Assembly (NCBI RefSeq): GCF_900111375.1
Contig: NZ_FOHB01000006.1
Span: 245,886 to 309,885, forward strand
Source of the DNA: Pedococcus cremeus
GTDB lineage: Bacteria; Actinomycetota; Actinomycetes; Actinomycetales; Dermatophilaceae
DNA: 64,000 nt
Reading direction: 5' to 3'
The first letter of the stretch is position 1. Each line of letters starts with the position of its first letter. Under the pieces are notes generated by a model, which did no database searches, was not told where the DNA came from, and saw only the letters and a program-made list of their open reading frames with translations. Made by a program: the position numbers and the translations under genes. This document shows, piece by piece, positions 14,050 to 25,908 of this stretch.

Positions 14050-15222
14050 ATGACCAGCAGCACCGGGAGCCCCACCAGCACGGGCGGCGCCGCCGCGTGG
14101 CGCGACCAGCCGCCGTTCCGCGCCGACCACGTCGGCAGCCTGCTGCGGCCGAAGGAGCTGCTGCGGGCACGCGCCGAGCACGCCGAGGGACGCCTGGACG
14201 ACGATGCGCTGAGGGCCGCCGAGGACACCGCGGTCGACCACGCCGTCGCCCTCCAGCAGGAGGTGGGGCTGCAGACGGCCAGCGACGGGGAGTACCGCCG
14301 GACCTCGTGGCACATGGACTTCATCTACCAGCTCGGCGGGGTCGCCCCCACCGACGAGAAGCTGCAGGTGCACTTCCACAACCCCCAGGGCGACCTCGAC
14401 TTCGAGTCGGCCGCCCTCGCGGTGCACGAGCGGGTCAGGCTCGGGCACACCATCTTCGGCGACGCCTTCACGTACCTGCGCGACCGGGTCCGCGACAGCG
14501 CACCCGGGCTGACGCCCAAGCTGACCATCCCCTCCCCCAACATGGTCCACTACCGCGGCGGCCGGGCCGCCATCGACCAACGGGTCTACCCCGACCTCGA
14601 GGAGTTCTGGGCCGACCTGACGGCCGCGTATGCCGAGCAGGTGCGCCGGGTGGCCGACCTCGGCTGCACGTACCTGCAGCTCGACGACACCAGCCTCGCT
14701 TACCTCAACGACCCCGCCCAGCGTGAGCTGGTGGCTGCCCAGGGCGGCGACCCGGAGCACCAGCACGAGCAGTACATCCGCAACATCAACGCCGCCATCG
14801 CCGACCGGCCCGCGGGCCTGCGCGTGACCACCCACCTGTGCCGCGGCAACTTCCGCTCGTCGTGGGCCGCGGAGGGCGGTTACGACTTCGTCGCCGAGCG
14901 GCTGTTCTCCGACCTCGCGGTCGACGGCTTCTTCCTCGAGTTCGACGACGAGCGGTCCGGCACCTTCGAGCCCCTGCGGTTCGTGCCGCCGGGCAAGCAG
15001 GTCGTGCTCGGCCTCGTGACCACCAAGCGTCCGCAGCTCGAGGACAAGGACACCATCAAGCGACGCATCGACGAGGCGAGCCGCTACGTGCCCCTCGACC
15101 AGCTGTGCCTGTCACCGCAGTGCGGGTTCTCCTCCACCGTCGAGGGCAACGAGCTGACCGAGGAGGACGAGGTCGCCAAGCTGCGCCTCGTCGCCGAGGT
15201 CGCCAGGGAGGTGTGGGGCTGA
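14050..15222 (+). CDS. Cobalamin-independent methionine synthase-like protein (MetE C-terminal domain family)
   Basis: The 390-residue protein has the catalytic barrel of MetE but lacks the long N-terminal half, as in the YxjG/YxjH group and archaeal MetE-like enzymes. It opens with FRADHVGSLLRP near residue 24. Candidate zinc ligands are the His and Cys in THLCRGNF (about residue 260) and Cys358 in SPQCGFSST. Such proteins methylate homocysteine or a related thiol, but the methyl donor is not evident. The ATG at 14050 follows GAGGAGG at good spacing. Its stop overlaps the next gene (TGATG). This pair interrupts the usual nusB–pyrR neighbourhood on the opposite strand. Confidence 0.82.
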   Translation: MTSSTGSPTSTGGAAAWRDQPPFRADHVGSLLRPKELLRARAEHAEGRLDDDALRAAEDTAVDHAVALQQEVGLQTASDGEYRRTSWHMDFIYQLGGVAPTDEKLQVHFHNPQGDLDFESAALAVHERVRLGHTIFGDAFTYLRDRVRDSAPGLTPKLTIPSPNMVHYRGGRAAIDQRVYPDLEEFWADLTAAYAEQVRRVADLGCTYLQLDDTSLAYLNDPAQRELVAAQGGDPEHQHEQYIRNINAAIADRPAGLRVTTHLCRGNFRSSWAAEGGYDFVAERLFSDLAVDGFFLEFDDERSGTFEPLRFVPPGKQVVLGLVTTKRPQLEDKDTIKRRIDEASRYVPLDQLCLSPQCGFSSTVEGNELTEEDEVAKLRLVAEVAREVWG

Positions 15223-16106
15223 TGGGTCACACCTCGACCGTGGCGCTGCTCGGCACCGGGATCATGGGCACCGGCATGGCGCGGAGCCTGCGCCGGGCCG
15301 GGCTCGACGTGCGGGCCTGGAACCGCAACCCGGACCGGGCCCGGCCGCTGGCGGAGGACGGCGTCGTGGTGTGTGAGTCCGCCGCCGAGGCCTGCGCCGG
15401 CGCCGACGTCGTGGTCACGATGCTCTTCGATGCGGAGTCCGTCGAGCAGGTCATGACCGAGCTGCTCGAGCAGGAGCCGGACCTCGGCAGCCGCGCCGTC
15501 TGGCTGCAGACCGCCACCGTGGGTCCCGAGGGCATGGCGCGCCTGGCAGAGCTCGCCGGCCGGCACGGCATACCGGTCCTCGACGCACCGGTGCTCGGCA
15601 CCAAGGCACCGGCCGAGAGCGGGTCCCTCGTGGTGGTCGTCTCCGGCGACCCGGACCTGCGCGACCGGGTCGAGCCGGTGCTCGACGCGATCAGCTCGCG
15701 CACCCTGTGGGCCGGTGAGGAGGTCGGGGTCGCCAGCCGGCTCAAGCTCGTCGTCAACGCGTGGGTGGCCTCGCTGAACGCCGCCGTGGCCCAGTCGGTC
15801 ACCATGGCGCGAGCCCTCGACGTCGACCCGCGGCTCTTCCTCGACGCGATCGGCGGAGGGCCGACCGACACGCCGTACGCCCAGCTCAAGGGCGGGATGA
15901 TGATCGGCGGTGAGTACCCGCCGTCCTTCCCGGTCGACAGCGTGCGCAAGGACCTCGACCTGATGGCCCTGGCCACGCAGGGCCGTGGGTACGACGCGAC
16001 CCTGCTGGAGGCGCTGCGCGCGGTGTACGCGCAGGCGTCCGAGCAGGGTCACGGTGGCGACGACATGGCGGCCGTCGTGGAGGCCTTCAGGCCAGGGTCG
16101 GCTTGA
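15222..16106 (+). CDS. NAD(P)-dependent beta-hydroxyacid dehydrogenase (3-hydroxyisobutyrate dehydrogenase family)
   Basis: The 294-residue protein has the N-terminal Rossmann motif LGTGIMGTGMARSL (about 9–22). The substrate segment reads DAPVLGTKAPAESGSL in place of the classic DAPVSGG. The catalytic lysine lies in SRLKLVVNAW, near residue 175. Family members reduce or oxidise small beta-hydroxyacids such as 3-hydroxyisobutyrate, tartronate semialdehyde or succinic semialdehyde; the substrate here is unknown. It is coupled to the metE-like gene by a TGATG overlap. Its last 20 bases overlap the 3' end of nusB on the other strand. Confidence 0.85.
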   Translation: MGHTSTVALLGTGIMGTGMARSLRRAGLDVRAWNRNPDRARPLAEDGVVVCESAAEACAGADVVVTMLFDAESVEQVMTELLEQEPDLGSRAVWLQTATVGPEGMARLAELAGRHGIPVLDAPVLGTKAPAESGSLVVVVSGDPDLRDRVEPVLDAISSRTLWAGEEVGVASRLKLVVNAWVASLNAAVAQSVTMARALDVDPRLFLDAIGGGPTDTPYAQLKGGMMIGGEYPPSFPVDSVRKDLDLMALATQGRGYDATLLEALRAVYAQASEQGHGGDDMAAVVEAFRPGSA

Positions 16107-16500
16107 CCTCGGCGAGACGGGCCAGCAGGCCGTTGACGAACTTCGGCGACTCGTCGGTGCTGAGGGAGCGGGCGAGCTCGACGGCCTCGGCGATCGCCAC
16201 GCCCTCAGGCACGTCCTGCGCGTAGAGCACCTCGAAGGCCCCCAGGCGCAGGATGGCCCGGTCGACGCTCGGCATCCGCTCGACCGTCCAGCCCTGGCTG
16301 TACGTCGCGAGCAGCTCGTTGATGTCGGTCCAGTGCGCCACGACGCCCTCGACCAGGTCCGCGGTGTACTGGTTCAGCGGCGCCTCGGTGACCGGCTTGG
16401 CCAGCCGCTCCGCGAGCAGGTCGCGCGCGTTGATGCCCCGCTGCTCCGCCTCGAAGAGCAGGTCGACGGCCCGCTTGCGGGCCTTCGTGCGAGCCGCCAA
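16087..16500 (-). CDS. nusB: Transcription antitermination factor NusB
   Basis: NusB with NusE binds boxA RNA to allow antitermination in rRNA operons. The 137-residue all-helical protein has the family opening TKARKRAVDLLFEAEQRG, then DLVEGVVAHW, and ends AKFVNGLLARL-like (SPKFVNGLLARLAE). The start is a TTG one base after the efp stop, so translation is probably coupled to efp. Its 3' end overlaps the converging dehydrogenase gene by 20 bases. Confidence 0.93.
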   Translation of the reverse strand: MAARTKARKRAVDLLFEAEQRGINARDLLAERLAKPVTEAPLNQYTADLVEGVVAHWTDINELLATYSQGWTVERMPSVDRAILRLGAFEVLYAQDVPEGVAIAEAVELARSLSTDESPKFVNGLLARLAEVKPTLA

Positions 16501-16501
16501 G

Positions 16502-17062
16502 TCAGTTCACGCGACCGAGGTAGGAACCGTCGCGGGTGTCGACCTTGACCTTGGTGCCGGTCTCGAGGAACAGCGGGACCTGGATCTGGGCGCCGGTCTC
16601 GAGGGTGGCCGGCTTGGTGCCGCCGGTGGAGCGGTCGCCCTGCAGGCCGGGCTCGGTGTAGGTGATCTCGAGGACGACCGAGGCGGGGAGCTCGACGTAG
16701 AGCACCGAACCCTCGTGGGTCGCGACCTGGGCGGTCTGGTTCTCGAGCAGGTAGTTGGCGGCGTCGCCGACGGTCGCCTCCGGCACGTGGATCTGGTCGT
16801 AGGTCGAACCGTCCATGAACACGAAGTCGGTGCCGTCCTTGTACAGGTACTGCATGTCGCGGCGGTCGACGGTGGCGGTGTCGACCTTGACGCCGGCGTT
16901 GAACGTCTTGTCCACGACCTTGCCCGAGAGGACGTTCTTCAGCTTGGTGCGCACGAAGGCCGGACCCTTGCCGGGCTTGACGTGCTGGAACTCCACGACA
17001 GACCACAGCTGGCCCTCGAGGTTGAGCACCATGCCGTTCTTCAGGTCGTTGGTCGATGCCAC
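16502..17062 (-). CDS. efp: Translation elongation factor P
   Basis: EF-P helps ribosomes through polyproline stretches. The GTG at 17062 gives 186 residues, the standard length, opening [13 protein letters not shown]. The tip-loop lysine that many bacteria modify is Lys32 in KPGKGPAF. The three beta-barrel domains end with the conserved [15 protein letters not shown]. Upstream reading stays open to 17266 but lacks family similarity. The order efp–nusB is standard. In related genomes aroB lies directly upstream; here 3 kb of opposite-strand genes intervene. Confidence 0.96.
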   Translation of the reverse strand: MASTNDLKNGMVLNLEGQLWSVVEFQHVKPGKGPAFVRTKLKNVLSGKVVDKTFNAGVKVDTATVDRRDMQYLYKDGTDFVFMDGSTYDQIHVPEATVGDAANYLLENQTAQVATHEGSVLYVELPASVVLEITYTEPGLQGDRSTGGTKPATLETGAQIQVPLFLETGTKVKVDTRDGSYLGRVN

Positions 17063-17153
17063 GTGTCGTCTGCTCTCTTCTCGGGTCTCCGCGCAGCGGC
17101 GGCTCGCGGGCGCGCCGAAGACACGGACAGGACGGGAAATGGGGATCGGACCG

Positions 17154-17159
17154 AGTCTA
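17154..17159 (-). promoter_or_regulatory. Candidate -10 element for efp-nusB (TAGACT)
   Basis: The minus strand reads GGCTAGACTCGG, nearly the same string as before metK. It predicts a leader of about 85 bases for efp. The -35 region is unconvincing. The 334-base efp–surface protein gap otherwise holds a GC-rich stretch near efp and a lower-GC promoter region for the divergent gene. Confidence 0.4.
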
Positions 17160-17334
17160 GCCGCCACCGCGCAGCACTCCCCAATCGCCGACGGCCGGCA
17201 CCGAGCGGCAGGTGGTGCGTCGGCTGCGGAGCGCCCCGCCGCTGCCCCGCCGCTGCCCCGGCGCACCCGAATGCCATCCCTACGGAAACACGGGCATCCG
17301 AAAAGGTGCGGTTCAGGGGTGGCGCAAGCGTCCC

Positions 17335-17340
17335 TATGAT
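17335..17340 (+). promoter_or_regulatory. Candidate -10 element (TATGAT) for the LAFTG surface protein
   Basis: TATGAT is a near-consensus -10 in an AT-richer patch unlike its surroundings. It would start transcription near 17347 and give a leader of about 50 bases. The -35 is weak (TTCAGG at 17-base spacing). GGGGAG precedes the ATG at 17397. Confidence 0.5.
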
Positions 17341-17396
17341 ACGTTTTGCGGCGAACGGGTCCCGTTCACCAGAGACTTTTGCAGGGGAGAACACAC

Positions 17397-17954
17397 ATGC
17401 GCGCTTTCAAGGTGGCTGCCGCCACCGTTGGCCTGTCCGCCGCTCTGACCGGCACGGCCGTCGGCCTGGCCGGCCCCGTGAACGCCGCCCCGGGTAGCGG
17501 CGGTTGCACGAACGGCAGCTACCCGCCCGCCAACTCGACCGTGGCCATGAGCCGCAGCCGGGCGTCCGTGGGCATGACGATCTCGTACCAGGCGCGCTGC
17601 TTCAAGCCGGGTGAGAAGGTCACCGCCACGGTGTTCTCGACCCCGCGGGTCGTCGGTACGCCCACCGCTGACAAGCAGGGCACCGTCTCCGGGTCCTTCA
17701 CCGTCACGAGCGACCTCAAGCCGGGTCGCCACACGCTGGAGCTCGCCGCCGCGACCGGCACGCAGAGCGCCAGCTTCATCGTCGTGCCGAGCGCCGCTGC
17801 GGCCGGCACGAGCGCCAGCACGGACAACGGCTCGCTGGCCTTCACCGGCTCCGACGCCGCCAAGACCGCGGGCGCCGGGTTCGTGCTCCTGCTCGGTGGT
17901 GGCGCCCTCATCGTCGCCGCCAAGCGTCGCAAGCACGCCAACGCCGCAGCCTGA
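17397..17954 (+). CDS. Secreted cell-wall-anchored protein with LAFTG sorting signal
   Basis: The 185-residue protein has a clear Sec signal peptide (basic MRAFK, then a hydrophobic run to AANAA-like AGPVNAAPG near residue 30). The mature part has a two-cysteine, immunoglobulin-like beta domain (about 36–130) and an Ala/Thr/Ser linker. A C-terminal sorting signal follows: LAFTG at about 147–151, a hydrophobic segment and the basic tail KRRKH. The LAxTG form fits class E sortases of actinobacteria. No sortase gene is in the window. The function is unknown; a surface adhesion or matrix role is only a guess. The DUF4012 gene begins nine bases after its stop. Confidence 0.8.
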   Translation: MRAFKVAAATVGLSAALTGTAVGLAGPVNAAPGSGGCTNGSYPPANSTVAMSRSRASVGMTISYQARCFKPGEKVTATVFSTPRVVGTPTADKQGTVSGSFTVTSDLKPGRHTLELAAATGTQSASFIVVPSAAAAGTSASTDNGSLAFTGSDAAKTAGAGFVLLLGGGALIVAAKRRKHANAAA

Positions 17955-17963
17955 CGCAGCTCC

Positions 17964-19736
17964 TTGCAGGGCCGTCGGCGGCGCATCCGCCTCAGTGCGT
18001 ATGCCGCCGTCGCGGCCCTGCTGCTGTTTGCCCTGGCACTCGCTGTCACGGGATTCCTGACCCACCGCCACCTGCGCGACGCACAGGTGGCGGTGGGTCA
18101 GCTGCGTTCGGCCATGGTGCGCCAGGACACGCCCGCGGCCGAGGTGGACCGCCACCTGCGAACCCTGCAGCGTGAGGCCGACGCGGCCCGGTCGCTGACC
18201 GACGGCCCCCTGTGGGGTGTCCCCGCCGCAGTGCCGTGGGTCGGACGCCCGTTCGAGACGGTCCGGGGTGCGTCGGCGGCGGTGAGCCGGGTGGCCCACG
18301 ACGTCCTGCCACCCGTCCAGCAGGCCAGGTCTGGCCTGGTCGGCGTCAGCCTGGCGAACCCCAAGGGCGGCGTGGACCTGCGGCCCGTCGTCGCGGCGCA
18401 GCAGCCGTTGGGCCGGGCGCACGACGCCACCGAGGCGGTGCTCGCCGACGTGCGGAGGCTTCCCACCACCGGCCTCGGCCCGGTCGACGGCGCCCGCCGT
18501 GACCTGATCACCCAGCTCGACGCGCTCGGGGGGCAGCTGTCCTCGGCCCATGACCTCGTCACGCTGCTGCCCCCGATGCTCGGCGCGCAGGAACCGCGTC
18601 GCTACCTGGTGGCCTTCCAGAACGACGCCGAGGCGCGCGGCTCCGGTGGCCTGCCGGGCGTGTACGCCGTGCTGCGCGCCGACCACGGCAGGCTCGACTT
18701 CGAGCGCTACGGCGTGAGCGGTGACTTCGCCGGCGTCGACGTTCCCCTCACCGGCCTCGGCAACGACTTCGCCCAGCTCTACCGGGGCGCCGGTCCCGGG
18801 CGGTTCTTCGGCAACGCGACCGTCAGCCCCCACTTCCCCTCCAGCGCCACGCTGCTCCTGCGCTTCTACCAGGCGAAGTACCACTCCAAGCTCGACGGGG
18901 CGCTCGCCCTGGACCCGACGGCGTTGTCGCTGATGCTCGCCGTGACCGGCCCGGCCACCATGGAGGACGGCACGCGGGTCGGTGCCGACAACGTCGTGGC
19001 GCTCACCGAGCGCGACGCCTACGAGCGGTTCCCCGACCCGGTGGTCCGCAAGCTCTACCTCATCGAGGTGGCCAGGGCGGTGGCCGACGTCATCCTCGAG
19101 CGGGGGCCGCAGAAGGGCACCGCGTTCGCCTCCGCGCTCGGCAAGGCGGTCGACGCCCGCCGGCTCCTGCTCTTCAGCACCCGCGCGGACGAGCAGTCCG
19201 TGCTGGCCGGGCGCAAGGTCGGCGGCACCCTCAGCGACACCGAGGGGCTGTTCTCCGGGGTGGTCATCAACAACGGTGGTGGCAACAAGCTCGACTACTA
19301 CCTTCGGCGCCAGGTCACCTACGAACCGTCCTGCACGTCAGCCGCGGGACACGAGGCCACCGTCACGATCCGGCTCACCAACACGGCACCGAGGTCCGGG
19401 CTCAGCGACTACGTCGCCGGCCGGGCCGACCAGCCCGTCGTGCCGGTGAAGAAGGGCACCAACCGCCTCCTCGTCTCCTACTACGCGACCAAGGGCGCCG
19501 GCTTCACCGGCGCCACCCTCGACGGGAAGCCGACCCTGCTGGCCGTCGACAGCGAGCGCGGTCGCCCGGTCTTCACCTCCACGCTCGAGATCGGCCCCGG
19601 CCAGACCAGGGTCCTGAAGCTGGTGGTCGACGAGCCGGCCGGGGCGAAGGGGCCGGTGACCACCCTCGTGCAGCCCCTCGTGCTCCCCCAGCAGACCGTG
19701 GTCCGCTCCGCTTGTGCGGCCGCCGGCGCCCCCTGA
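17964..19736 (+). CDS. DUF4012 membrane-anchored extracellular protein
   Basis: The 590-residue protein starts at a TTG only nine bases after the upstream stop; no ATG or GTG lies in frame before the membrane helix. A basic N-terminus (QGRRRRIRL) precedes a transmembrane helix at about 11–31, giving an inside-to-outside orientation. The large extracellular part contains the DUF4012 core (RYLVAFQNDAEARGSGGLPG near residue 212, later GVVINNGGGNKLDYYLRR). DUF4012 genes often lie in polysaccharide loci, but the function is not established. Closeness to the LAFTG gene suggests joint work at the cell surface. The Shine-Dalgarno is weak, consistent with coupling. Confidence 0.75.
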   Translation: MQGRRRRIRLSAYAAVAALLLFALALAVTGFLTHRHLRDAQVAVGQLRSAMVRQDTPAAEVDRHLRTLQREADAARSLTDGPLWGVPAAVPWVGRPFETVRGASAAVSRVAHDVLPPVQQARSGLVGVSLANPKGGVDLRPVVAAQQPLGRAHDATEAVLADVRRLPTTGLGPVDGARRDLITQLDALGGQLSSAHDLVTLLPPMLGAQEPRRYLVAFQNDAEARGSGGLPGVYAVLRADHGRLDFERYGVSGDFAGVDVPLTGLGNDFAQLYRGAGPGRFFGNATVSPHFPSSATLLLRFYQAKYHSKLDGALALDPTALSLMLAVTGPATMEDGTRVGADNVVALTERDAYERFPDPVVRKLYLIEVARAVADVILERGPQKGTAFASALGKAVDARRLLLFSTRADEQSVLAGRKVGGTLSDTEGLFSGVVINNGGGNKLDYYLRRQVTYEPSCTSAAGHEATVTIRLTNTAPRSGLSDYVAGRADQPVVPVKKGTNRLLVSYYATKGAGFTGATLDGKPTLLAVDSERGRPVFTSTLEIGPGQTRVLKLVVDEPAGAKGPVTTLVQPLVLPQQTVVRSACAAAGAP

Positions 19737-19885
19737 CCGACCGGGCTCCGGCGCCTCCGGCCGGCACCACCTGAACGGACAGGCCGGCTCAGCCGTTCGT
19801 CTGCCGGGGATCGTTTGACCCGACCGCACTCCCGGCGGTCTGGAAGCGTTGGGGCAGATGTCAGCTCCCACCCCCGAGGGATCGC

Positions 19886-22948
<3,063 letters not shown>

Positions 22949-23034
22949 GGCCAGAATCCTGCCACGCGGCCTCCGACCGGCTTCGGCCGCGCCCGTCATC
23001 TGGGAGGAGCCCGCGGCCCGCGCAAAGCCCAGTC

Positions 23035-23092
23035 GTGGCCGGTCCTGTCCCTCGCGACCGAAGGTTCGGCCCCCAGGGACAGGACCGGCCAC
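23035..23092 (-). terminator. Strong hairpin downstream of ppdK
   Basis: A perfect 17-bp inverted repeat (GTGGCCGGTCCTGTCCC and its complement) encloses a 24-base loop that itself holds CCGAAGGTTCGG. It begins 17 bases after the ppdK stop and ends well before the aroC start. There is no U-tract, common for actinobacterial terminators. The length and perfection of the stem are unusual. Confidence 0.75.
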
Positions 23093-23108
23093 CGTCCGGT
23101 GGCGGCGG

Positions 23109-25775
23109 TCAGCCGGCGCTGGCCCGACCGGCCTCCAGTCGGGCGACCGGCACCCGGAACGGCGAGCACGAGACGTAGTCGAGCCCGACCTCGTCGAAGA
23201 AGTGGATGGACTCGGGGTCTCCCCCGTGTTCGCCACACACGCCCAGGTGCAGGTCGGGACGGACGGCACGACCCTTCTCCACGGCATACCGCACCAGGGC
23301 ACCGACCCCGTCGCGGTCGAGGGTCTCGAACGGCGACACCGGGAAGATCCCCTTGTCGAGGTAGGCACTGAAGAACGAGGACTCGACGTCGTCGCGCGAG
23401 AAGCCCCAGGTCATCTGCGTCAGGTCGTTGGTGCCGAACGAGAAGAACTGCGCCGTCTTCGCGATGCTGTCGGCAGCGAGCACCGCGCGGGGCAGCTCGA
23501 TCATGGTGCCGACCGCGTAGGGCACCTCGAAGCCGGCCTCTTCGTTGACCTCGGCCGCCACCTTCTCGATCTCGGCCCGCACCAGCTCGAACTCCTCGGC
23601 TGTGGCCACCAGTGGCACCATGATCTCCGGCCGCGGGTCTCCGCCCGCGGTCATCCGCTCGGCGGCCGCCTCGAGGATGGCACGCGTCTGCATCGCGAAC
23701 AGGCCGGGCATCGCGATGCCGAGCCGCACGCCGCGCAGGCCGAGCATGGGGTTCTGCTCGTGCATCCGCTTGACCGCCTCGAGCATCTTGTGGTGCTTGC
23801 TGTCGGCCTGCCCGGCGTCGTCCTCGTGGGCGACCAGCACGGCGAGGTCGGTCATGTCGGGGAGGAACTCGTGCAGCGGTGGGTCAATGAGCCGCACCGT
23901 CACCGGCAGCCCGTCCATGGCCTCGAAGATGCCGAGGAAGTCCTTGCGCTGCAGCGGCAGCAGGGCGTCGAGCGCGGCGTCGTGCTCCTCCTTGGTCTCG
24001 GCGATGATGAAGTGCTCGACCAGCTCGCGGCGGTCGCCGAGGAACATGTGCTCGGTGCGGCACAGCCCGATTCCCTGGGCACCGAAGCGGCGGGCCCGCG
24101 CGGCGTCGTCGGGGGTGTCCGCGTTGGCGTGCACGCCGAGGCGGCGACGCTTGTCCGCGTGGTCCATGACCCGTGCGACGGCGCGCACCGTGGCTTCGTC
24201 GGTGGAGGTGTCGCCCTCGAAGTGCCGCACCACGTGGGAGGCCATGACGGGCACCTCGCCCTGCCACACCTCGCCGGTGGTGCCGTTGATGGAGATGACG
24301 TCCCCCTCACTGACCACGGTGCCGTCGGAGGTGGTGAACCGGCGCGCCTTCACGTCGACGTCGAGCGACTCGGCACCGCAGACGCAGGTGCGGCCCATGC
24401 CGCGGGCCACGACCGCGGCGTGCGAGGTCTTGCCGCCCCGGCTGGTGAGGATGCCCGTGGCGGCGACCATGCCCTTGAGGTCGTCGGGGTTGGTCTCGCG
24501 GCGCACGAGGATCACGTCCTCGCCGCGGGCGGCCCACTCGGCGGCCGTCGTCGAGTCGAAGACCGCCTTGCCCACGGCCGCGCCCGGCGAGGCGTTCATG
24601 CCGCGGCCCAGCAGGTGCCGCTCGTGCTCGCTGTTGAACTGCGGGAACATCAGCGTCGCCAGCTGCGCCCCGGTGACGCGCTGCAGGGCCTCGTCCATGT
24701 CGATGAGCCCCTCGTCGACCAGCTCGACCGCGATCCGGAAGGCGGCCTGGGCGGTGCGCTTGCCCACCCGGGTCTGCAGCATCCACAGCTTGCCGTGCTC
24801 GATCGTGAACTCGATGTCGCACAGGTCGCGGTAGTGGTGCTCGAGGGTCGCCATGATGTCCATCAGCTGGTCGAAGCACGCCTTGTCGATGGTCTCGAGG
24901 TCGTGCAGCGGCACGGTGTTGCGGATGCCGGCGACGACGTCCTCGCCCTGGGCGTTCTGCAGGTAGTCGCCGTAGACGCCCTGCGCGCCGGTCGCCGGGT
25001 CACGGGTGAAGGCGACGCCGGTGCCCGAGTCCATGCCGCCGTTGCCGAACACCATGGTGCCGACGTTGACGGCGGTGCCGAGGTCGGTCGGGATCCGCTC
25101 ACGCCGGCGGTAGATCGTCGCGCGCTCGGTGTTCCAGGAGTCGAAGACGGCCCGCACCGCCAGGGCCAGCTGCTCGCGCGGGTCCTGCGGGAAGTCGCGA
25201 CCGGTGTGCTCGCGGATGGTCCTCTCGTAGGCCCGGGTCAGCTCCCTGAGGTCGTCGGCGGTGAGGTCGAGGTCGCTGCCCGCTCCGCGCTCGGCCTTGA
25301 GCCGGTCGATCTCGTCCTCGAACGCGTCCTTGTGCACCCCGAGCACGGTCTCGCCGAACATCGACAGCAGCCGCCGGTAGGAGTCCCAGGCGAAGCGCTC
25401 GTTGCCGCCGCTCTGGCGCACGAGGCCCTCGACGGAGCGGTCGTTCAGGCCGATGTTGAGGACCGTGTCCATCATCCCCGGCATGGAGAACTTCGCCCCC
25501 GAGCGCACCGAGACCAGCAGCGGGTCGTCGGGGTCGCCGAGCGTGCGGCCCATGGTCTGCTCGAGCAGGGCGAGGTGCCGGTCGATCTCCTCCCCGAGGC
25601 TGTCGGGCTCCCGCCCGTCGGCGAGGTAGGCGCGGCACGCCTCGGTGGTGATGGTGAAGCCCGGCGGCACCGGCAGCCCCAGCCGGGTCATCTCGGCGAG
25701 GTTCGCGCCCTTGCCCCCGAGCAGGTCCTTCTGGTCCTTGTTGCCCTCAGCGAAGTCGTAGACGTAGCGGCCCAT
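23109..25775 (-). CDS. ppdK: Pyruvate, phosphate dikinase
   Basis: PPDK interconverts pyruvate + ATP + Pi and PEP + AMP + PPi. The 888-residue chain has the N-terminal ATP-grasp domain, then the phosphohistidine domain with catalytic His452 in [14 protein letters not shown]. The C-terminal PEP/pyruvate barrel carries the catalytic cysteine in [10 protein letters not shown] near residue 860. Thr450, two residues before the histidine, is the position controlled by the PDRP regulatory protein in some organisms; no such gene is nearby. It lies within the aro cluster, where PEP is a substrate, though its own terminator suggests independent transcription. Confidence 0.97.
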   Translation of the reverse strand: MGRYVYDFAEGNKDQKDLLGGKGANLAEMTRLGLPVPPGFTITTEACRAYLADGREPDSLGEEIDRHLALLEQTMGRTLGDPDDPLLVSVRSGAKFSMPGMMDTVLNIGLNDRSVEGLVRQSGGNERFAWDSYRRLLSMFGETVLGVHKDAFEDEIDRLKAERGAGSDLDLTADDLRELTRAYERTIREHTGRDFPQDPREQLALAVRAVFDSWNTERATIYRRRERIPTDLGTAVNVGTMVFGNGGMDSGTGVAFTRDPATGAQGVYGDYLQNAQGEDVVAGIRNTVPLHDLETIDKACFDQLMDIMATLEHHYRDLCDIEFTIEHGKLWMLQTRVGKRTAQAAFRIAVELVDEGLIDMDEALQRVTGAQLATLMFPQFNSEHERHLLGRGMNASPGAAVGKAVFDSTTAAEWAARGEDVILVRRETNPDDLKGMVAATGILTSRGGKTSHAAVVARGMGRTCVCGAESLDVDVKARRFTTSDGTVVSEGDVISINGTTGEVWQGEVPVMASHVVRHFEGDTSTDEATVRAVARVMDHADKRRRLGVHANADTPDDAARARRFGAQGIGLCRTEHMFLGDRRELVEHFIIAETKEEHDAALDALLPLQRKDFLGIFEAMDGLPVTVRLIDPPLHEFLPDMTDLAVLVAHEDDAGQADSKHHKMLEAVKRMHEQNPMLGLRGVRLGIAMPGLFAMQTRAILEAAAERMTAGGDPRPEIMVPLVATAEEFELVRAEIEKVAAEVNEEAGFEVPYAVGTMIELPRAVLAADSIAKTAQFFSFGTNDLTQMTWGFSRDDVESSFFSAYLDKGIFPVSPFETLDRDGVGALVRYAVEKGRAVRPDLHLGVCGEHGGDPESIHFFDEVGLDYVSCSPFRVPVARLEAGRASAG

Positions 25776-25802
25776 GTCCCGATCATGGCCAGTTCAGGGC
25801 GG

Positions 25803-25830
25803 CCGGGGGAACAGGCCTTTGGCCCCCCGG
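25803..25830 (-). terminator. Probable terminator after the prepilin peptidase gene
   Basis: CCGGGGG (25803–25809) pairs with CCCCCGG (25824–25830) around a 14-base loop that includes AGGCCT. It lies about 80 bases past the prepilin peptidase stop and 28 bases before the ppdK ATG on the same strand. It may end the alaS-to-peptidase transcript. No U-tract follows. Confidence 0.5.
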
Positions 25831-25908
25831 ACTGGTCCCTTCGGCGTAGTCGGAGGAGGCCGGACCGAACTCCACCCAACAGCGGGTGAGGGCTGGTCGG
25901 CGGCCGGC

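Noticed and set aside
19737..19885. A terminator after the DUF4012 gene
   Set aside because: Only short, overlapping GCCGGC-type pairings are present; nothing better than background for this GC content.
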